Shown: positions 29,586-42,100 of the stretch, in pieces
Layout: each line of letters opens with the position of its first letter
Numbering within the stretch: position 1 is the first letter of the stretch
NCBI RefSeq assembly: GCF_010093535.1
Contig: NW_022985188.1
Coordinates: 796,653-860,652 of the forward strand
DNA from: Lindgomyces ingoldianus
Lineage: Eukaryota; Ascomycota; Dothideomycetes; Pleosporales; Lindgomycetaceae
DNA: 64,000 bases
Direction: 5' to 3'
The notes under the pieces: model-generated
Databases searched by the model: none
Told to the model about the DNA's origin: nothing
The model's input: the letters and a program-made list of their open reading frames with translations, nothing else
Position numbers and translations under genes: made by a program

Positions 29586-32288
29586 TCAGAACTTATCCCT
29601 AGGCTTATTCCATTCCAACTTATCAGCAAGCATATCCCAAACCGGCTCGGCACCCGCACGACTCACACTCCTTAGTCCCGCCGTTACGAACGGTAAGAGT
29701 CTGCCAAATTGCTCGTTGATTTGGGTCAGTGTGTTCGAGCTCACCTCCTCAGCTCTCGCCTCCCCAGATGCATTGTAGTCGTCGGGGTGTACTTCGTTAT
29801 CTGATGAATCCGAGGAGAGATTTTCAACGAGAGGTATGAAGCTCTTCCTCCTTGAGAGGGTCTTGGCTGTCTTAGTCGGGCTCTTTGGTGGTCGTTCCAA
29901 CCGTGCTTTGGCGGTTAGATCTTTCAGCCTAACTTTCGCTTGAATATCAGAGAAATGGATGCATAGATCTAATATTGATACGATCGCTCGGTGAATGGGC
30001 TTAAGGTTCTGGGAGAGGAGCGCTTGTTCCTGTAGCCTTGCGAGATATTTGAGATGGATGTCAGACATCTCATCGATATCTTCTGCCTTCTCCATGCCAG
30101 CAATCATGGTCTGCGTTGATAGTGCAATGACAGTCTCTGTAAGATATGAGCGGAGAATGTCAGAAAACCACATGAGTCGGAGACGAAGTTTGTAGCTTAG
30201 CTGGCTCGAATGGTCGTCATTGGATCGTGTGAAATCTTCCCATGCCACCCTTTGCAACAGATATTTGGCACGGTAGGTTTGCAGCAGAAAGGTAAAGATC
30301 TGTTGGTAAATAGGAATCGATGATCGCTGGATGATGTTCATGACCGGCCAAGGAAGCTATCGCATGTTAGCGCTACACTTGGTTGAATAAGAACGACATA
30401 CTGCATAGTCCATCGAAATGCTCTTTAGCAGCTTGACTGATCGACCATGATCTTTGATATGGGCCGTCCGCACTACCAATCTTTCCAAGTCGGAAGAGAC
30501 AAAGATGGTGGCGAAAATGCCGCGAGCTAACTCGGTCAAGAGGTATCGATCATTCCATCCCCTTCGTCTCGAGTCCATACGTTCGAAAATAGCATCCGCA
30601 AAGTCTTGAAAGACAGATCCATCTGCCGAGAGATACAAGTGATGAAACACGGTGAAGATCCGAAAAAGACCGCATTCCGAGAAGAGGTGCTGGCGCAACA
30701 CAGTGGAAGCAAGGGAGAACTTGTTCTCTATCCACCGCTCGAATGCGGCCTCGAATAGGTCTGAGAATGGTGACAGTGGCAACTCCGAGGAGGTCCCACA
30801 CAGAGTCTCATAATCGAGTTTGGGTTCCGGCCCAGAAGAAGCTAGACTAGCTCCATAAATACCAAATTCCTTAAGGAACACCACGCTCTTTCCAGTGTTG
30901 AAGATTTTCCCCGCCGCAGGTTGAAGGAAATTTGGAGAGCGAAGCGCATTCCCTTGTCCTCGACGGAGTACGTATCGATCATGCCAGAGCGATGATACTT
31001 CACTCCCCGAGTCACTCTCAAAAACGAAGAAGGTCTCATCATTGGTTCCAAGTTCGCCAGACTCCATCCACTTCCTGATCGGCTTCAAGTAGGTTTGGAG
31101 ACATTCAAAGAAGATCTTGGACAAGAACTCAAAGACGTCGAATTCTAAGGTCATCTGAGCAATACCAGCGCGGTCAAATAGCGTCTCGAGATGAGCGAAG
31201 GGGTTCACAAGAAGTAAAGGCTCAATGTCCGCCACTAGCTGCGCTAGCTGGAGTAAAGGTCTAGAGGCTGTGCGTACTTCGTGGTGCAGTTCAAGCAGGC
31301 TCACTGCTATCGGAGTATCTGGAACTAAATATTTTTGTTGTAATGAGGCAAGGTATTGATCGTAGCTTCCCAGCCTAGCTTTGATGGCAGCTTCGAAGGT
31401 CTGGATAAGCGGAAGCGAGGAACCTCGGCGGGTCCACTGACGAAGACGATAAAGATCTCTCCCAATATCGGCCAATTGAGAAAGGAGGTCTTCGATGGTT
31501 GTCGTGATAGCATGGCTGAAGTTATACTTTTGGCAGACGCGAATGCTGCCATTCTTTGCATTGCTAAGGTAGAGGGATGTCGGGAGCCCCGATAGCATAA
31601 AGAGTGTCTCTCTGATCGCTTGCAATTCTGTGATTGCGATTTTCTGAAGGTCTTCCTCAGGCCTAGCTTTCCAAAACTGCGCCTTGGTGATCTCTTCAAT
31701 AGCATCTGTTTCCACTGCGATCACACAGGATTCTGGATCAAATGTGTCATCTTTATCGATGCTGGACGCTGGAGAATCCTCCTTGTCGCCCCGCCCTCCG
31801 CGGATCTTTGGAGCTCTCTCCTCCTCGGATGATTCTGCCGCGTAGTCCACATCCTTCCATATCTCTTCATCACTGTATGGATCGTCTGCGACAATCTCCG
31901 CCCACGTCAGTGGTGGAGGCGATGGAGGAGGTCTGAGCAGGTCCAAAGCCTCCACTTGAGAGTTCTCTACTGGCCGATCTGAGAGCTGCAAGAGCAATGA
32001 GAGATATTCCGGTATCCACTTGTTGGGCACGGTTTGGAGTTCCTTGATACGCTTGTCGAGCGCGTCCGCGAGATCATCCCGGTTCAGGACTCGAAATTTC
32101 TCGTCCAACCCGTTAAAGCTGGCCTCCACGTCGAACTGATTCGTCCGAACATACTGATGTGCTCGCAGACCCTGCTTCGCAACATCTTTGGCGTGCTTGT
32201 AGGCCTGTCGGTTGGTCTCCGGATCGAATTTGACTATTGACTGAATCAAGTCCTCAGTCAGGGCACCAATCTTTGCGTTCTGCGCCAT
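29586..32288 (-). CDS. GCP5: Gamma-tubulin complex component 5 (Spc97/Spc98 family), two exons, 885 aa
   Basis: Part of the gamma-tubulin ring complex that nucleates microtubules at spindle pole bodies and cytoplasmic sites. Exon 1 is 32288-30402 and exon 2 is 30356-29586. The 45-nt intron (GTATGT to GATAG, GCTAAC branch) joins MDYA to LPWPVMNIIQRS. The N-terminal domain has the GCP5-type signature LTWAEIVADDPYSDEEIWKD, then VDYAAESSEEE. The GRIP1 region includes RETLFMLSGLPTSLY, LASLQQKYLV and FEFLSKIFFECLQTYLKPI. The GRIP2 region contains IPIYQQIFTFLLQTYRAKYL and LRLMWFSDILRSYL, the gamma-tubulin-contact half of the family. An upstream in-frame Met at 32348 would add 20 residues; MAQNAKIGALTED is preferred as the normal start. 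It is divergent from the mannosyltransferase gene, only 257 bp away. Confidence 0.88.
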
Positions 32289-32545
32289 GCTGACAGCAAC
32301 CTCGATCCTCACCAAGGCGCACGACGGAGATTCCAAAACCTCATGCAAGGTCGGAAGTAGTGAGACGCGCTCAGTGTTGTTCTGACCGAGGCCCGTGCTC
32401 TTACCGTTTGTGGCTAACGTACCTTGGAGGTATTACGTAGGCATGGTCACTGGCCCGGGCGCGAATTCACAGGAACAGGAGTCGCCGCGCAAGGGAATAT
32501 AGAAGAAGTCTGACTCCTCCTATCGCACTCTTGCCATCCCTCGCA

Positions 32546-33924
32546 ATGGCGCTTCCAAAGAGTATGCGGGTGCTCGCCGCACTTACTCTGTGTATTTTCT
32601 TCTATATGGTCCTTCAAATCTTCAAGACACCTGCCGAGCTACACCCCCCGTCTCCACCAGCGACGAAGCTCCAGGAATGGGACCACGACCCGCAATTAGA
32701 TCGTATGGACAACGCCACCACTTTGGAGGGAATTGGGCTGCTGACACCCGCAAATAGCGTCTGGAGAACCCCCAGAACCCTTACGGCGAGTCGAGGGTGA
32801 CAACTATGAACCCAACAACGCCAACAGCGCTCGCATCAACGCTACGATCCTCAGCCTGGTACGCAACTCGGAAGTAGAAGACTTGCTAAAGAGCATGCGC
32901 GACCTCGAGCGGACATGGAATCACAAGTTCAATTATCCGTGGACATTCTTCAACGACGAGCCGTTCACAGACGAGTTCAAGAAGAAGACTCGTGCGGCGA
33001 CCAAGGCGGAGGTGCGGTATGGTGCGTACCATCATACTATCCCCCGCCAACTGGCAGAGCGGATGCTAACATAATCCCGCCCCTAGAGCTCGTCCCCAAG
33101 GAGCACTGGGACATCCCGTCCTGGATCAACATGGACCTCTTCCACGAATCCGTCTCCCTTCTAGAAGAGCAAAAAGTGCAGTACATGGCCAAAGTCTCCT
33201 ACCACCAAATGTGCCGGTGGAACAGCGGCATGTTCTCTGAGCACCCCTCCCTCGCAAACGTGCAATACTACTGGCGGGTTGAGCCCAACGTGCATTTCTT
33301 CTGCGACATCGACTACGACGTCTTCCGGTGGATGCAAGACCACAACAAAACCTACGGCTTCAATATCAACATTTTCGATTCTCCCGAGAGCGTCGCAACA
33401 CTCTGGCCTGAGACCCAGAAGTTCGTCGAGGATCATAAGGATTATGTGCATCCGAATAACGCAAGAGAGTGGTTAGAGGATAGTCAGAAGCGGCCGGAGA
33501 ATCATCAGAAAGCAAACGGATACTCGACGTGCCATTTCTGGTCGAACTTCGAGATCGGAGACTTGAGTTTCTGGCGGAGTAAGAAGTACAGAGATTACTT
33601 CGACCATCTGGATCGCGCAGGCGGCTTCTTCTATGAGCGCTGGGGGGATGCGCCAGTGCATAGCGTTGCCCTGGGGTTGTTTGAGGACAGAAGCAAGATC
33701 CATTGGTAAGCCCCGTCAGGGCCCTCGCTCTTTCCTCTCAAGACATTTGTGTCTAATAGGACCCTAGGTTCCGAGACATCGGCTACCAACACATTCCCTT
33801 CTTCAACTGTCCCAACAGCCCCAAATGCTCCGGCTGCGTCACCGGCCGCTTCACCGACGGCGAAAAATGGCTGAACAGGGAAGACTGTCGTCCGCTGTGG
33901 TTTAAATACGTCGGCATGGATTAG
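32546..33924 (+). CDS. KRE2/MNT1-type alpha-1,2-mannosyltransferase (GT15), four exons, 398 aa
   Basis: Golgi type II membrane enzyme that adds alpha-1,2-mannose from GDP-mannose to O- and N-glycans of secreted and cell-wall proteins. Exons 32546-32702, 32758-33021, 33087-33705 and 33768-33924 sum to 399 codons. Residues 9-25 form the signal anchor (LAALTLCIFFYMVLQIF), then a Pro-rich stem. GT15 landmarks: ATILSLVRNSEVEDLLKSM, WTFFNDEPFTDEFK, MCRWNSGMFSEHP, YYWRVEPNVHFFCDIDYDVF (donor and Mn2+ site), YSTCHFWSNFEIGDLSFWRS, RAGGFFYERWGDAPVHSVA, and the Cys-rich ending FFNCPNSPKCSGC. All four exon joins fall inside conserved blocks and keep the family spacing. Which KRE2/MNT/KTR paralogue it is cannot be decided here, so no symbol is given. 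Confidence 0.95.
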
Positions 33925-34689
33925 CCGACCTCCCCTCAATCTGATATCAAAATGAATGGTTAGTAGCCAGCGCTGCGGGCGTCTTTGGGGCTGGCTACCT
34001 CGCGGGTCGGCGAGTCGCGAGCAAGAGAAGGAAAAGCGGGTGTAAATGCATGCTTCACTTCTCCTGCACATTTTATCTGCACTGACGCGAGATGAATTGG
34101 AACTGGCTTGTATAGATCTGGGTCCAGAAACGCATAATGGGATTGCACGACGGAATGGTGTTTGGCGTTCATAAGATTGGAGCATTTGAGCGTTTGTATA
34201 CTACGTGTTGAGGAAATGATATCTCGTTGCGTGGGGGTACTGCGATATGAGCACAGTTTGTGGTTTGACACCACATTCGCACCCTATCCTCCTTTGGTAG
34301 AAGAGTTAGACACTTGCGAAATCCAGAGACTTCACATGTAGGGCAATGTGCTTATCATGCATCCAACAGGAAAGAAATTCTATACATCAGCTACAGCGGG
34401 ATACCGCTCTCACCCTTCTTCTCGCCAAGTACCAGCTCCAAGAGCAACACAGACTCAATACATACCCATCCCCCGTCATTGCTCACAAAAGGAAAATCCC
34501 CAATACTGATACAGCGTACCTTATCCCTCCCCCTCCCCGTCTCCTTTTCCCATCCTTCTAAAGCAAGTTAAAACCGAAATGACCACCGCATCTACAATTG
34601 AATGGGTACGCGAGCTTTCTTGTGTATTTGTATTTGTGTCTGTGTCTGGATCCAGTGGGGAGGGATGTCGGACGTGTTGAAGGGTGCGT
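33925..34689. other. Convergent 3' region between the mannosyltransferase and COX6
   Basis: 765 bp between the two stop codons; small ORFs on both strands are not protein-like. Nothing else recognised. Confidence 0.4.
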
Positions 34690-35508
34690 CTATTCAGGAT
34701 ACATGGTCTCCTTCAAGGGAATGCCGAGTTCTTCGCGTATCCCTTCGAGGTCTTGCAGGTATTCTTCGTATTGGCTCTTGTTTTCGACTTTGAATTTGAT
34801 GCCTAGCGGGGACGGGTTAGTAAGCATGCGGAATGAGGCAGGGCCAGGTGATTCGCCAGAAATTGAGGGGATTTGTAGAGAAATGGTAACTTTAAAGCGG
34901 TAGGTAGAATACTATGGTATAGAGGATGGTGATGATGATACGCACCCTCAAAAACACGCACGGCGGAGGGGAAGTCGTTCACCCGTCTAGCAGCCCGCAG
35001 TGCGGAAACAATGACGGAAGGTGAGGGGACGAGGTCGTAGGCGAAGCAGTTGTTCAAATTTCGCTGTCCACACGTCAGCTTCTTATCCGTGTAGTTTATC
35101 TCAATCACCAACGCCGAGCTTGGTAGGTCATAGCCGGACAGCTCCGGGAACTTGCGTGAGAAACATACCTGGAGCTCGAAGACGTCATTGACCTTGTCAA
35201 ACTCCTTCTCGTATCTGCCCAGAAGGCACACTAGTCAGCAGATATTCACTTAGAAAGCCCAATTGAGCTCAATGGCTCCACCAGCTCCCCTCGGGAGCCC
35301 CATCCTCCTCGGGCCGGCAATGCCATCCCAACAGTGCGGCATACCTGGCAGTAAACTCCTCAAACGTCTCCTCGGCGTGAGCATCGCTGCTTCTCACGGC
35401 GGACTGCGAAAAGGCTCGCTGCGCGCTCCAGGCGACGGGCCCGACTCGGCTGGCCGGAACTCGCACACCCACTCGACTGACCTTCGAGACGGCACGCACG
35501 AAGGACAT
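34690..35508 (-). CDS. COX6: Cytochrome c oxidase subunit 6 (mammalian subunit Va type), four exons, 146 aa
   Basis: Nuclear-encoded matrix-side subunit of respiratory complex IV. Exons on the minus strand: 35508-35345, 35214-35169, 35063-34946, 34802-34690, with phases 2/0/1, giving 147 codons. The introns (130, 105 and 143 nt) are long for this window. Residues 1-40 are a typical mitochondrial presequence: Arg-, Ser- and Ala-rich, without acidic residues, ending near RAFSQSAVRS. The mature chain starts SSDAHAEETFEEFTARYEKE and continues DKVNDVFELQRNLNNCFAYD, LVPSPSVIVSALRAARRVND, FPSAVRVFEGIKFKVENK, closing with EELGIPLKETMYPE. This is the complete subunit Va fold. It is followed downstream by the convergent mannosyltransferase. 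Confidence 0.96.
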
Positions 35509-35994
35509 GGCTCGTTACAATGGCGGCACCACGAGCTGCGGAGGGCGTAGGTGGATCCGTCGGGCGGGAATGGGAGGCTGCTGCGGCTTGCTGGTGCTGG
35601 ACGGTGTCGTTGGGGGTGAAGTAGAGGGAGGTTCCTGCACGAGCTAGGTTTTGCTGCTGGGTTGTGGTGGACTGACACGGTTGGAAATAAGCGTGCCAAG
35701 ACGCTGGGAAGTGGAAGCGGGAGCGCCCGATCAGAGCTTCTGCTTCCCGTTCCTGGCCGCGCCTCAACCTCATCAACGACATTATGGCACGCAGGACCGT
35801 CGCACATCGCTCGTCTCAAGAATATATGGGTAAGTTGGGCGAGCGAGGTACGCTGGCGTGGAGTATATCTAGTATTATATATCGGAACGCATGCTGCAGT
35901 CTCTCCCAACCCACTCAAATTTGCTCACCAGCGTATGTCCTAGGAATACAGCCTATGCTCGACAAACTCCACCTGCAATACCCTACATGTCGCT
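35509..35994. other. Short region between the PHO89 stop and the COX6 start
   Basis: 486 bp, both neighbours on the minus strand. It must hold the COX6 promoter. The overlapping ORFs on both strands are shadows and no clear motif is seen. Confidence 0.4.
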
Positions 35995-37942
35995 TTAGAA
36001 GTGTGGGGTATTCAGCGCCATGACGCAGAGCAGTCCCGCAATGAGGCCTGCGCACGGCAACGTGAGCACCCAGCCCATGAAGATGAACGCGAGTTGTCGC
36101 CAATTCACTGCTCCGAGGTCATAGTTCATCAATGCCACTCCCATGGCAGAGCCCGTCAGGCATTGTGTTGTCGACACTGGCAGCCCGAGCCTACTTGCCA
36201 GCAACACCGTAATCGCCGCTCCCAGCTCCACCGCAAAGCCGCGGGTGGGTGACATCTGCGTGATCTTGTTACCGAGCGCCCGCATGATGTGGTGGCCGTA
36301 GAACCAGAATCCAAGACCCAGGAGCAAGCCAGCAACCACGAGGAACCAGATTGGGGTTGGTGATCTGGTTTTCACTACCCCGGCTTTATACGTTTCGTAT
36401 ACGGCCGCCCATGGCACTATTGTTTTCAGTATTTTCTAAGACGGGAACACCAGGAGGGTGAAGCTTACCGACAGCATTAGCGACGTCGTTTGAACCGTGT
36501 GCTATAGACATCATCATGGCGGATATGACTTGGCAGTAAGTCCACAAGTGTTCGACTCGATCATCATACCGGTGAGCTCGGGCATGGATAGCTCGCAGAA
36601 GCTCCGAGTCGTGGGTAATAACGTCGCGGGTAACACCTGCGAATTTCAATCGCAAGTCATTTTCAAAAGTAGCAATTACTTACCCTGCAACAATCCGAAC
36701 TTGAAGTAACCCCACCATTTCTGAGCGTTCCCCCACGACAGGTGTTGGACAGGACCGATAAAATGTTCGTAAGGTTCCGATTTGCGCCTGTGCTTGAGTG
36801 GCGCGATGGTAGAGGGATCTTCTTCCGCCTGTTTTGCGAGCTGGGCCGCCTTCTCTAGATCAGAGAGAGCAGGTACAGTTCCATGTGCAGTTCCCTTCTC
36901 TGGCTCCAGGGGCCTGGGTGGCGTCGAGGTTTTAGTTATGCCGTCGCCTTGAGGAGAGATCTGCTGCCTACGCAGGTTCTCGCCATCCTTTGTTCCGGCG
37001 CGGACATCTCCATAGGCGTCTTCGTAGTAGTTTTCAACGTATTGCTCACCCTTCCCCGGGAATAAAAGGGGTGGGTTCTCTTTCAAGAGCATTGGGCCAA
37101 GGATGACATGCCAAATCCGAACCCGAGGGTCCTTGTAGACCAACTTCCGCTTGAAAAACGGGGTGAAGAAGACGTAGCATATCAGCAGACAGCCAAAGAA
37201 GACACCTAAAATAATCCCAGCCGCCTTACCAGCTCCAAATTCCTCAAGGGAAGGGGCAGTAGGAGCTTCGACGACTATGAAGAGGGCAAGAATGGCGCCA
37301 GTCATCGCGAAGTAGAACGGTATAAGCCGCATCGCCCATTCAAAAGGAGCCTTGCGTTCAAGAACCGAGTACTTCAGAGACCCAAATATGAGAGCTGAGA
37401 ATCCAGCAGCGATTAAAGGAGCAATGCCCCAGGAAGCAGCAACCTGAGAAACGGACCCGTCTGTCCATTCCCACTTGATGCTGGCCCCTGATGCAAATCC
37501 GACACCAATCAAGGCCCCGAGAACAGTTTGGGTAGTTGATACTGGCATTCCCACGCCAGTCGCAAACACTAGCCAGGTGGCGCTTCCCACTTCAGCACAA
37601 CCCATTGCGAGCATCAGTGCTCCGGGATGGCCAGTACCTTCTCGGAATCGATCGATAGAGATGATACCGTTTTTAATAGTTGAAGTAACGCGAGCCCCAA
37701 GACCGACGGCCCCCGCAAACTCTGTGAGGATGGAGAGGAAGCCATCTTGCGGCATAGTCAAAGTCTTTGCAGCAACAGAAGCTAAAAGACTGTCAACTCC
37801 ATCACCACCAAGGGCAGCAAAGTGTTAGCTTACTGGCATACGAATTGGCGACATCGTTTGCACCATTACCAAAAGCAGAGAAAACAAAGGCAATAGTGGT
37901 GATAGCCAGGATCCAGTCATATTTCACAGTAATTGGTGCCAT
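35995..37942 (-). CDS. PHO89: Sodium/phosphate symporter (PHO89 / N. crassa PHO-4 type), four exons, 598 aa
   Basis: Plasma-membrane high-affinity Na+-coupled phosphate uptake. Exons on the minus strand: 37942-37834, 37781-36684, 36636-36469, 36416-35995; introns 52, 47 and 52 nt; 599 codons. Both inverted PiT repeats are present: the first with FGNGANDVANSYATSVAAK, VGMPVSTTQTVLGALIGVG and ALMLAMGCAEVGSATW, the second with MSIAHGSNDVANAV and GLPVSTTQCLTGSAMGVALM. GANDVANS and HGSNDVANAV are the family's duplicated phosphate/Na+ signatures. A large hydrophilic loop (about residues 265-400) separates the halves, as usual. The ends are short and hydrophobic, ending CVMALNTPHF. In this family transcription is normally induced by phosphate starvation through a Pho4/NUC-1 bHLH factor; two CACGTT half-type sites lie upstream at 38057-38062 and 38359-38364, which is only weak support. 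Confidence 0.95.
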
Positions 37943-39156
37943 GTTAACCAATGATTTAGGAGAGATGAGTGTGGAACTTGGTAGTTTTGATTGTCAAATT
38001 TGAAATCCAGGCACCTGGGTACAGCTGCAGCATCTTTATACGGAACACCTGCACAACACGTTCGCGATGCACGCCGATCCAAAAAGCTGAGTCCCATGGG
38101 TCAAGGACTCGCCAAGAGCGGAGATCTATTATGCACAGCTTCCAGCCTCGAATATCCCGGGCCTTATCACGCTCAACTCGTGTGGTTGGTCTCAAGGCCT
38201 CTTCAGATGTTAGTACACACCAATTCAAATCAAGAAGTACCCCTGCGAGCTTCCGCCGACTTGGCGCCGAGGGCGGGCCAAGCCCTCTATCACCTTGTCC
38301 TCTCTTAGATTCAACACCCTAGGAACAGTTGCTAACGAATGAGCAGACGGTCTGGGAGCACGTTTTCAATCGTAGGTTACCGTTACTGTTGCTAACTGCA
38401 AATTTGTCCCGTTTTGCGCCCCACTTTTCGTCCATTGATAAAGCCGAAGCAGATATTGTTCGAAACAGATGGTGGTGAGAACGACACTGACGGTAGGTAT
38501 TGAGTTAATTTCCGCTGTGCCCCCTGCTGTGTGAGCTTGCTTTTTCAGGAGGTGTCATTCCCTTTGTTTAGGTAGCTACAACTCTTCTCCCGGACTTTCG
38601 AGGAATTTTGCCGACTGTTTTGATTGCTGGCTTTACTGCCTTTCGATTTTGAATATGGATTAGTAGGAGCAGGCCATCTTCGTCTGCTTGAATCTCGCAC
38701 GGGATATGAGCTTTTTCACTTCTGTCCCGTTCACATTGTCAACAGTGTTGCAGACCAACTGCTAGCTCTTGGCCAGTCCCAGGATCATATAGACCTAAGA
38801 ATCTCAGAGCAGCGCGGAAACGTAGAATTTCATGGAGCGTTCTTCCCTTCGTGAAATGGAAGAAGATATGAATACCCATCGAAGAAATCATATACTTCTT
38901 CATTTGCAGCACACCTAGCTAGAAGCGAGAATGCTCTGTTTCTGTTTTACTAAGGCCTACGTCCACTTCCCAATCTTCAACTAGCTGAGCCAATCAGATC
39001 AGGGAGATCGGCCTGCGACGGCGCACTGCCACAGCGCCACAGATTGAGACCCCTCCAAAAACTTTGGTACAAAAAATCTGCCCCACCATCAGCCCGCGAT
39101 CGGGCACGCCTCACTCTTCTTTGGCCGCTCTTTGAAGCCTTCAACACCATCTCGAT
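37943..39156. other. Divergent promoter region between PHO89 and ADE6
   Basis: 1.2 kb with no protein-like ORF. It contains two CACGTT hexamers (38057, 38359) on the PHO89 side and a CCAAT box on the ADE6 side. Confidence 0.45.
38990..38994 (+). promoter_or_regulatory. CCAAT box upstream of ADE6
   Basis: GAGCCAATCAG stands 163 bp upstream of the ADE6 ATG, a good match to the extended CCAATCA site bound by the HAP/CBC complex in filamentous fungi. The position is right but one short motif can occur by chance. Confidence 0.35.
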
Positions 39157-42100
39157 ATGTCACCCTCAAAGGATCCGTATCTTATCTTACCGGGCTCTCT
39201 CGCCTACTCAGACTTCCGCCTCAAGCGACTTGCCCAGGCCATTGGAGCTGTCGACGTGCGCGCCATCTGGATTCATTTCATCAATCCACTAAAAGAACTG
39301 AGTAAGGACGAACTAAAGACGCTGGAGCAGATACTGCATTACGGGGACTATCCAGATGGCCAGGATCGCCTTTCTCAGACCCTCATCGACGCAGTTCATC
39401 GCAGCGACGAGCCCCGAGATGCTAACACCGTATTGTTCTACATCAGTCCTCGCGCCGGAACCATCTCGCCATGGAGCTCGCTTGCCTCCATGATCGCAAA
39501 AACATGTACGCTGGAAAATGCCGTGAAGCGCATCGAACGTGGAATGGTCATCGCCGCAGCCTTCGACAAGCCTCTCGACGCGGACTCGATACCACACCCA
39601 GACTCGCTTCACGATCGAATGACACAGACAATTGGCCGCCATGTACCCGACCTCAACCTCATATTCGGTGAACATGAACCCGCGCAGGCTACGAGTATCA
39701 GTTTCGAGGAATACAGTAGTCCGCAGGCAGCGCTAGAACATGCGAACCGTGAGCTCGGCTTGGCCATGGATAAGTCTGAGATTGACTACCTTGTGGAGGC
39801 ATACACCCTGGAGCTGAAGAGAGGGCCTGTAGATGTAGAGCTGTTCATGTTCGCCCAAGTCAACTCGGAGCATTGCAGGCACAAACAATTCAATGCCGAC
39901 TTCACCATCGATGGCATGCGGAAGCCGTACTCGCTCTTCGGAATGATACGGAACACACATCAACGGCACCCCGAGCATGTTGTAAGCGCGTACAGTGACA
40001 ATGCTGCCGTTCTACAGGGAGAACACGCCAGCTTCTGGGCACCGAATCATCTCACAGGTGAATGGCATGAAACCAAAGAGACGGTCCATATCCTGTGCAA
40101 AGTGGAGACACACAATCATCCTACAGCCGTATCACCATTCCCCGGGGCTGCGACTGGCTCAGGTGGCGAGATTCGAGATGAGGGTGCTGTAGGCCGGGGC
40201 TCCAAACCAAAGGCCGGCTTGGCCGGATTCACTGTTTCCGATCTACTAATCCCTGGATTCGAACAGGCTTGGGAATTGAGAGATGTTGGGAAACCGTTAC
40301 ATATCGCAAGCAGTCTCGATATCATGCTTGATGCGCCAATTGGCAGTGCTACCTTTAACAATGAATTTGGCCGGCCTTGTACCATCGGCTACTTCAGGAC
40401 TCTACTCACGAGAGTCTTCACGAATGAAAAGGAGACAGAAATCCGAGGCTACCATAAGCCAATCATGATCGCCGGTGGTGTTGGAACAGTTCGGCCCCAA
40501 CACGCTCTTAAGGACCCCGATATCGTTCCCCCAGGTTCACATCTCCTGGTCATTGGTGGGCCTGCAATGCTGATCGGCTTGGGGGGTGGTGCTGCATCCA
40601 GTATTCAATCTGGTGAAGGCAAGGTAGACCTGGATTTTGCCAGTGTGCAGAGAGGCAATCCAGAAGTCCAGAGAAGGGCTCAGGAAGTCATCGATCATTG
40701 CCGATCTATGGGTGACAAGAACCCAATACTCTTCATTCACGATGTTGGGGCGGGAGGTCTTTCGAATGCACTCCCCGAACTTGTCCATGATTCAGGGCTC
40801 GGTGCGGTCTTCGAACTTCGAGAAGTTGATAGTGCCGATAGAGGCATGAGCCCTTTGCAGGTATGGTGCAATGAAGCTCAAGAACGTTATGTTCTCGCAG
40901 TTGGACCACAAGATCTGGACCTGTTCAAGGCCATCTGCAACCGAGAGCGATGTGGATACTCTGTCGTAGGGAAAGCTAAGCAGGAGCAACGTCTCGTCCT
41001 AACAGATAGAGACTCGAAGGATCATCCAACTCCAATCGATCTACCAATGCCGATCTTGTTTGGAAAGCCTCCAAAGATGTCCCGAATCGTCGATTCCAGG
41101 AAACTCAGACTGCCTGCCTTTGACAGCAGTCTATCAATCTATATCCCAGATACCTCAAAAGACGGACTGATCAGAGAATCCACCGACAGAGTGCTGGCTC
41201 TTCCAGCGGTAGGATCAAAGTCATTCTTAATTACCATTGGAGACCGCACTGTCGGAGGACTTACAGTACGTGACCAAATGGTCGGTAAGTGGCAGGTCCC
41301 TGTCTCGGACGTTTCAGTGACTGCAACATCGTTGATGTCGGGCGTGAGAACCGGAGAGGCTATGGCTATGGGAGAGAAGCCTACCCTTGCACTTATTTCC
41401 CCTGCTGCTTCAGCTCGGATGGCTGTTGCAGAATCGTTGATGAACCTGGCGGCTGCGAGCTGTTTCGATAGGCTATCAAGAATCAGGTTGTCAGCCAATT
41501 GGATGTCAGCTAGCAGCCATCCGGGAGAAGGCGCCGCACTCTACGAAGCTGTCGAAGCAATTGGACTCGGTCTCTGTCCAAGACTAGGTATATCTATACC
41601 TGTCGGAAAGGACTCTATGAGCATGAAAATGAAGTGGTCCGATCCAGAGACGAAAGCAGCAAAGGAAGTCACTGCTCCTATGACATTGGTCATCACTGCG
41701 TTTGCTCCAGTAGAGAGAATCGATCGGACATGGACCCCTGCCCTCGAACGATTGGAAGATGTCGGTGAAACGATCTTGCTTTTCGTGGACCTAGCAGAAG
41801 GCAGGAAACACATGGGTGGATCTGCTTTAGCTCAGACATTCAGCCAGGTGGGAGACGAAGCACCTGATGTGTATGACCCGGATGTGCTTAAGGATTTCTA
41901 CGATGCCATTGAGCAACTGCACGAGTCAGGCGTTGTCTTGGCCTACCATGACAGGTCCGACGGAGGACTGTTTACCACTTTGGTGGAAATGATGTTCGCT
42001 GGCCGATGCGGACTGGAAGTCATGCTGGATGGCATCTGCCGATCAAGCGACCCTAAGGACGTGATTGAGACCCTCTTCAACGAAGAATTAGGGGCTGTCT

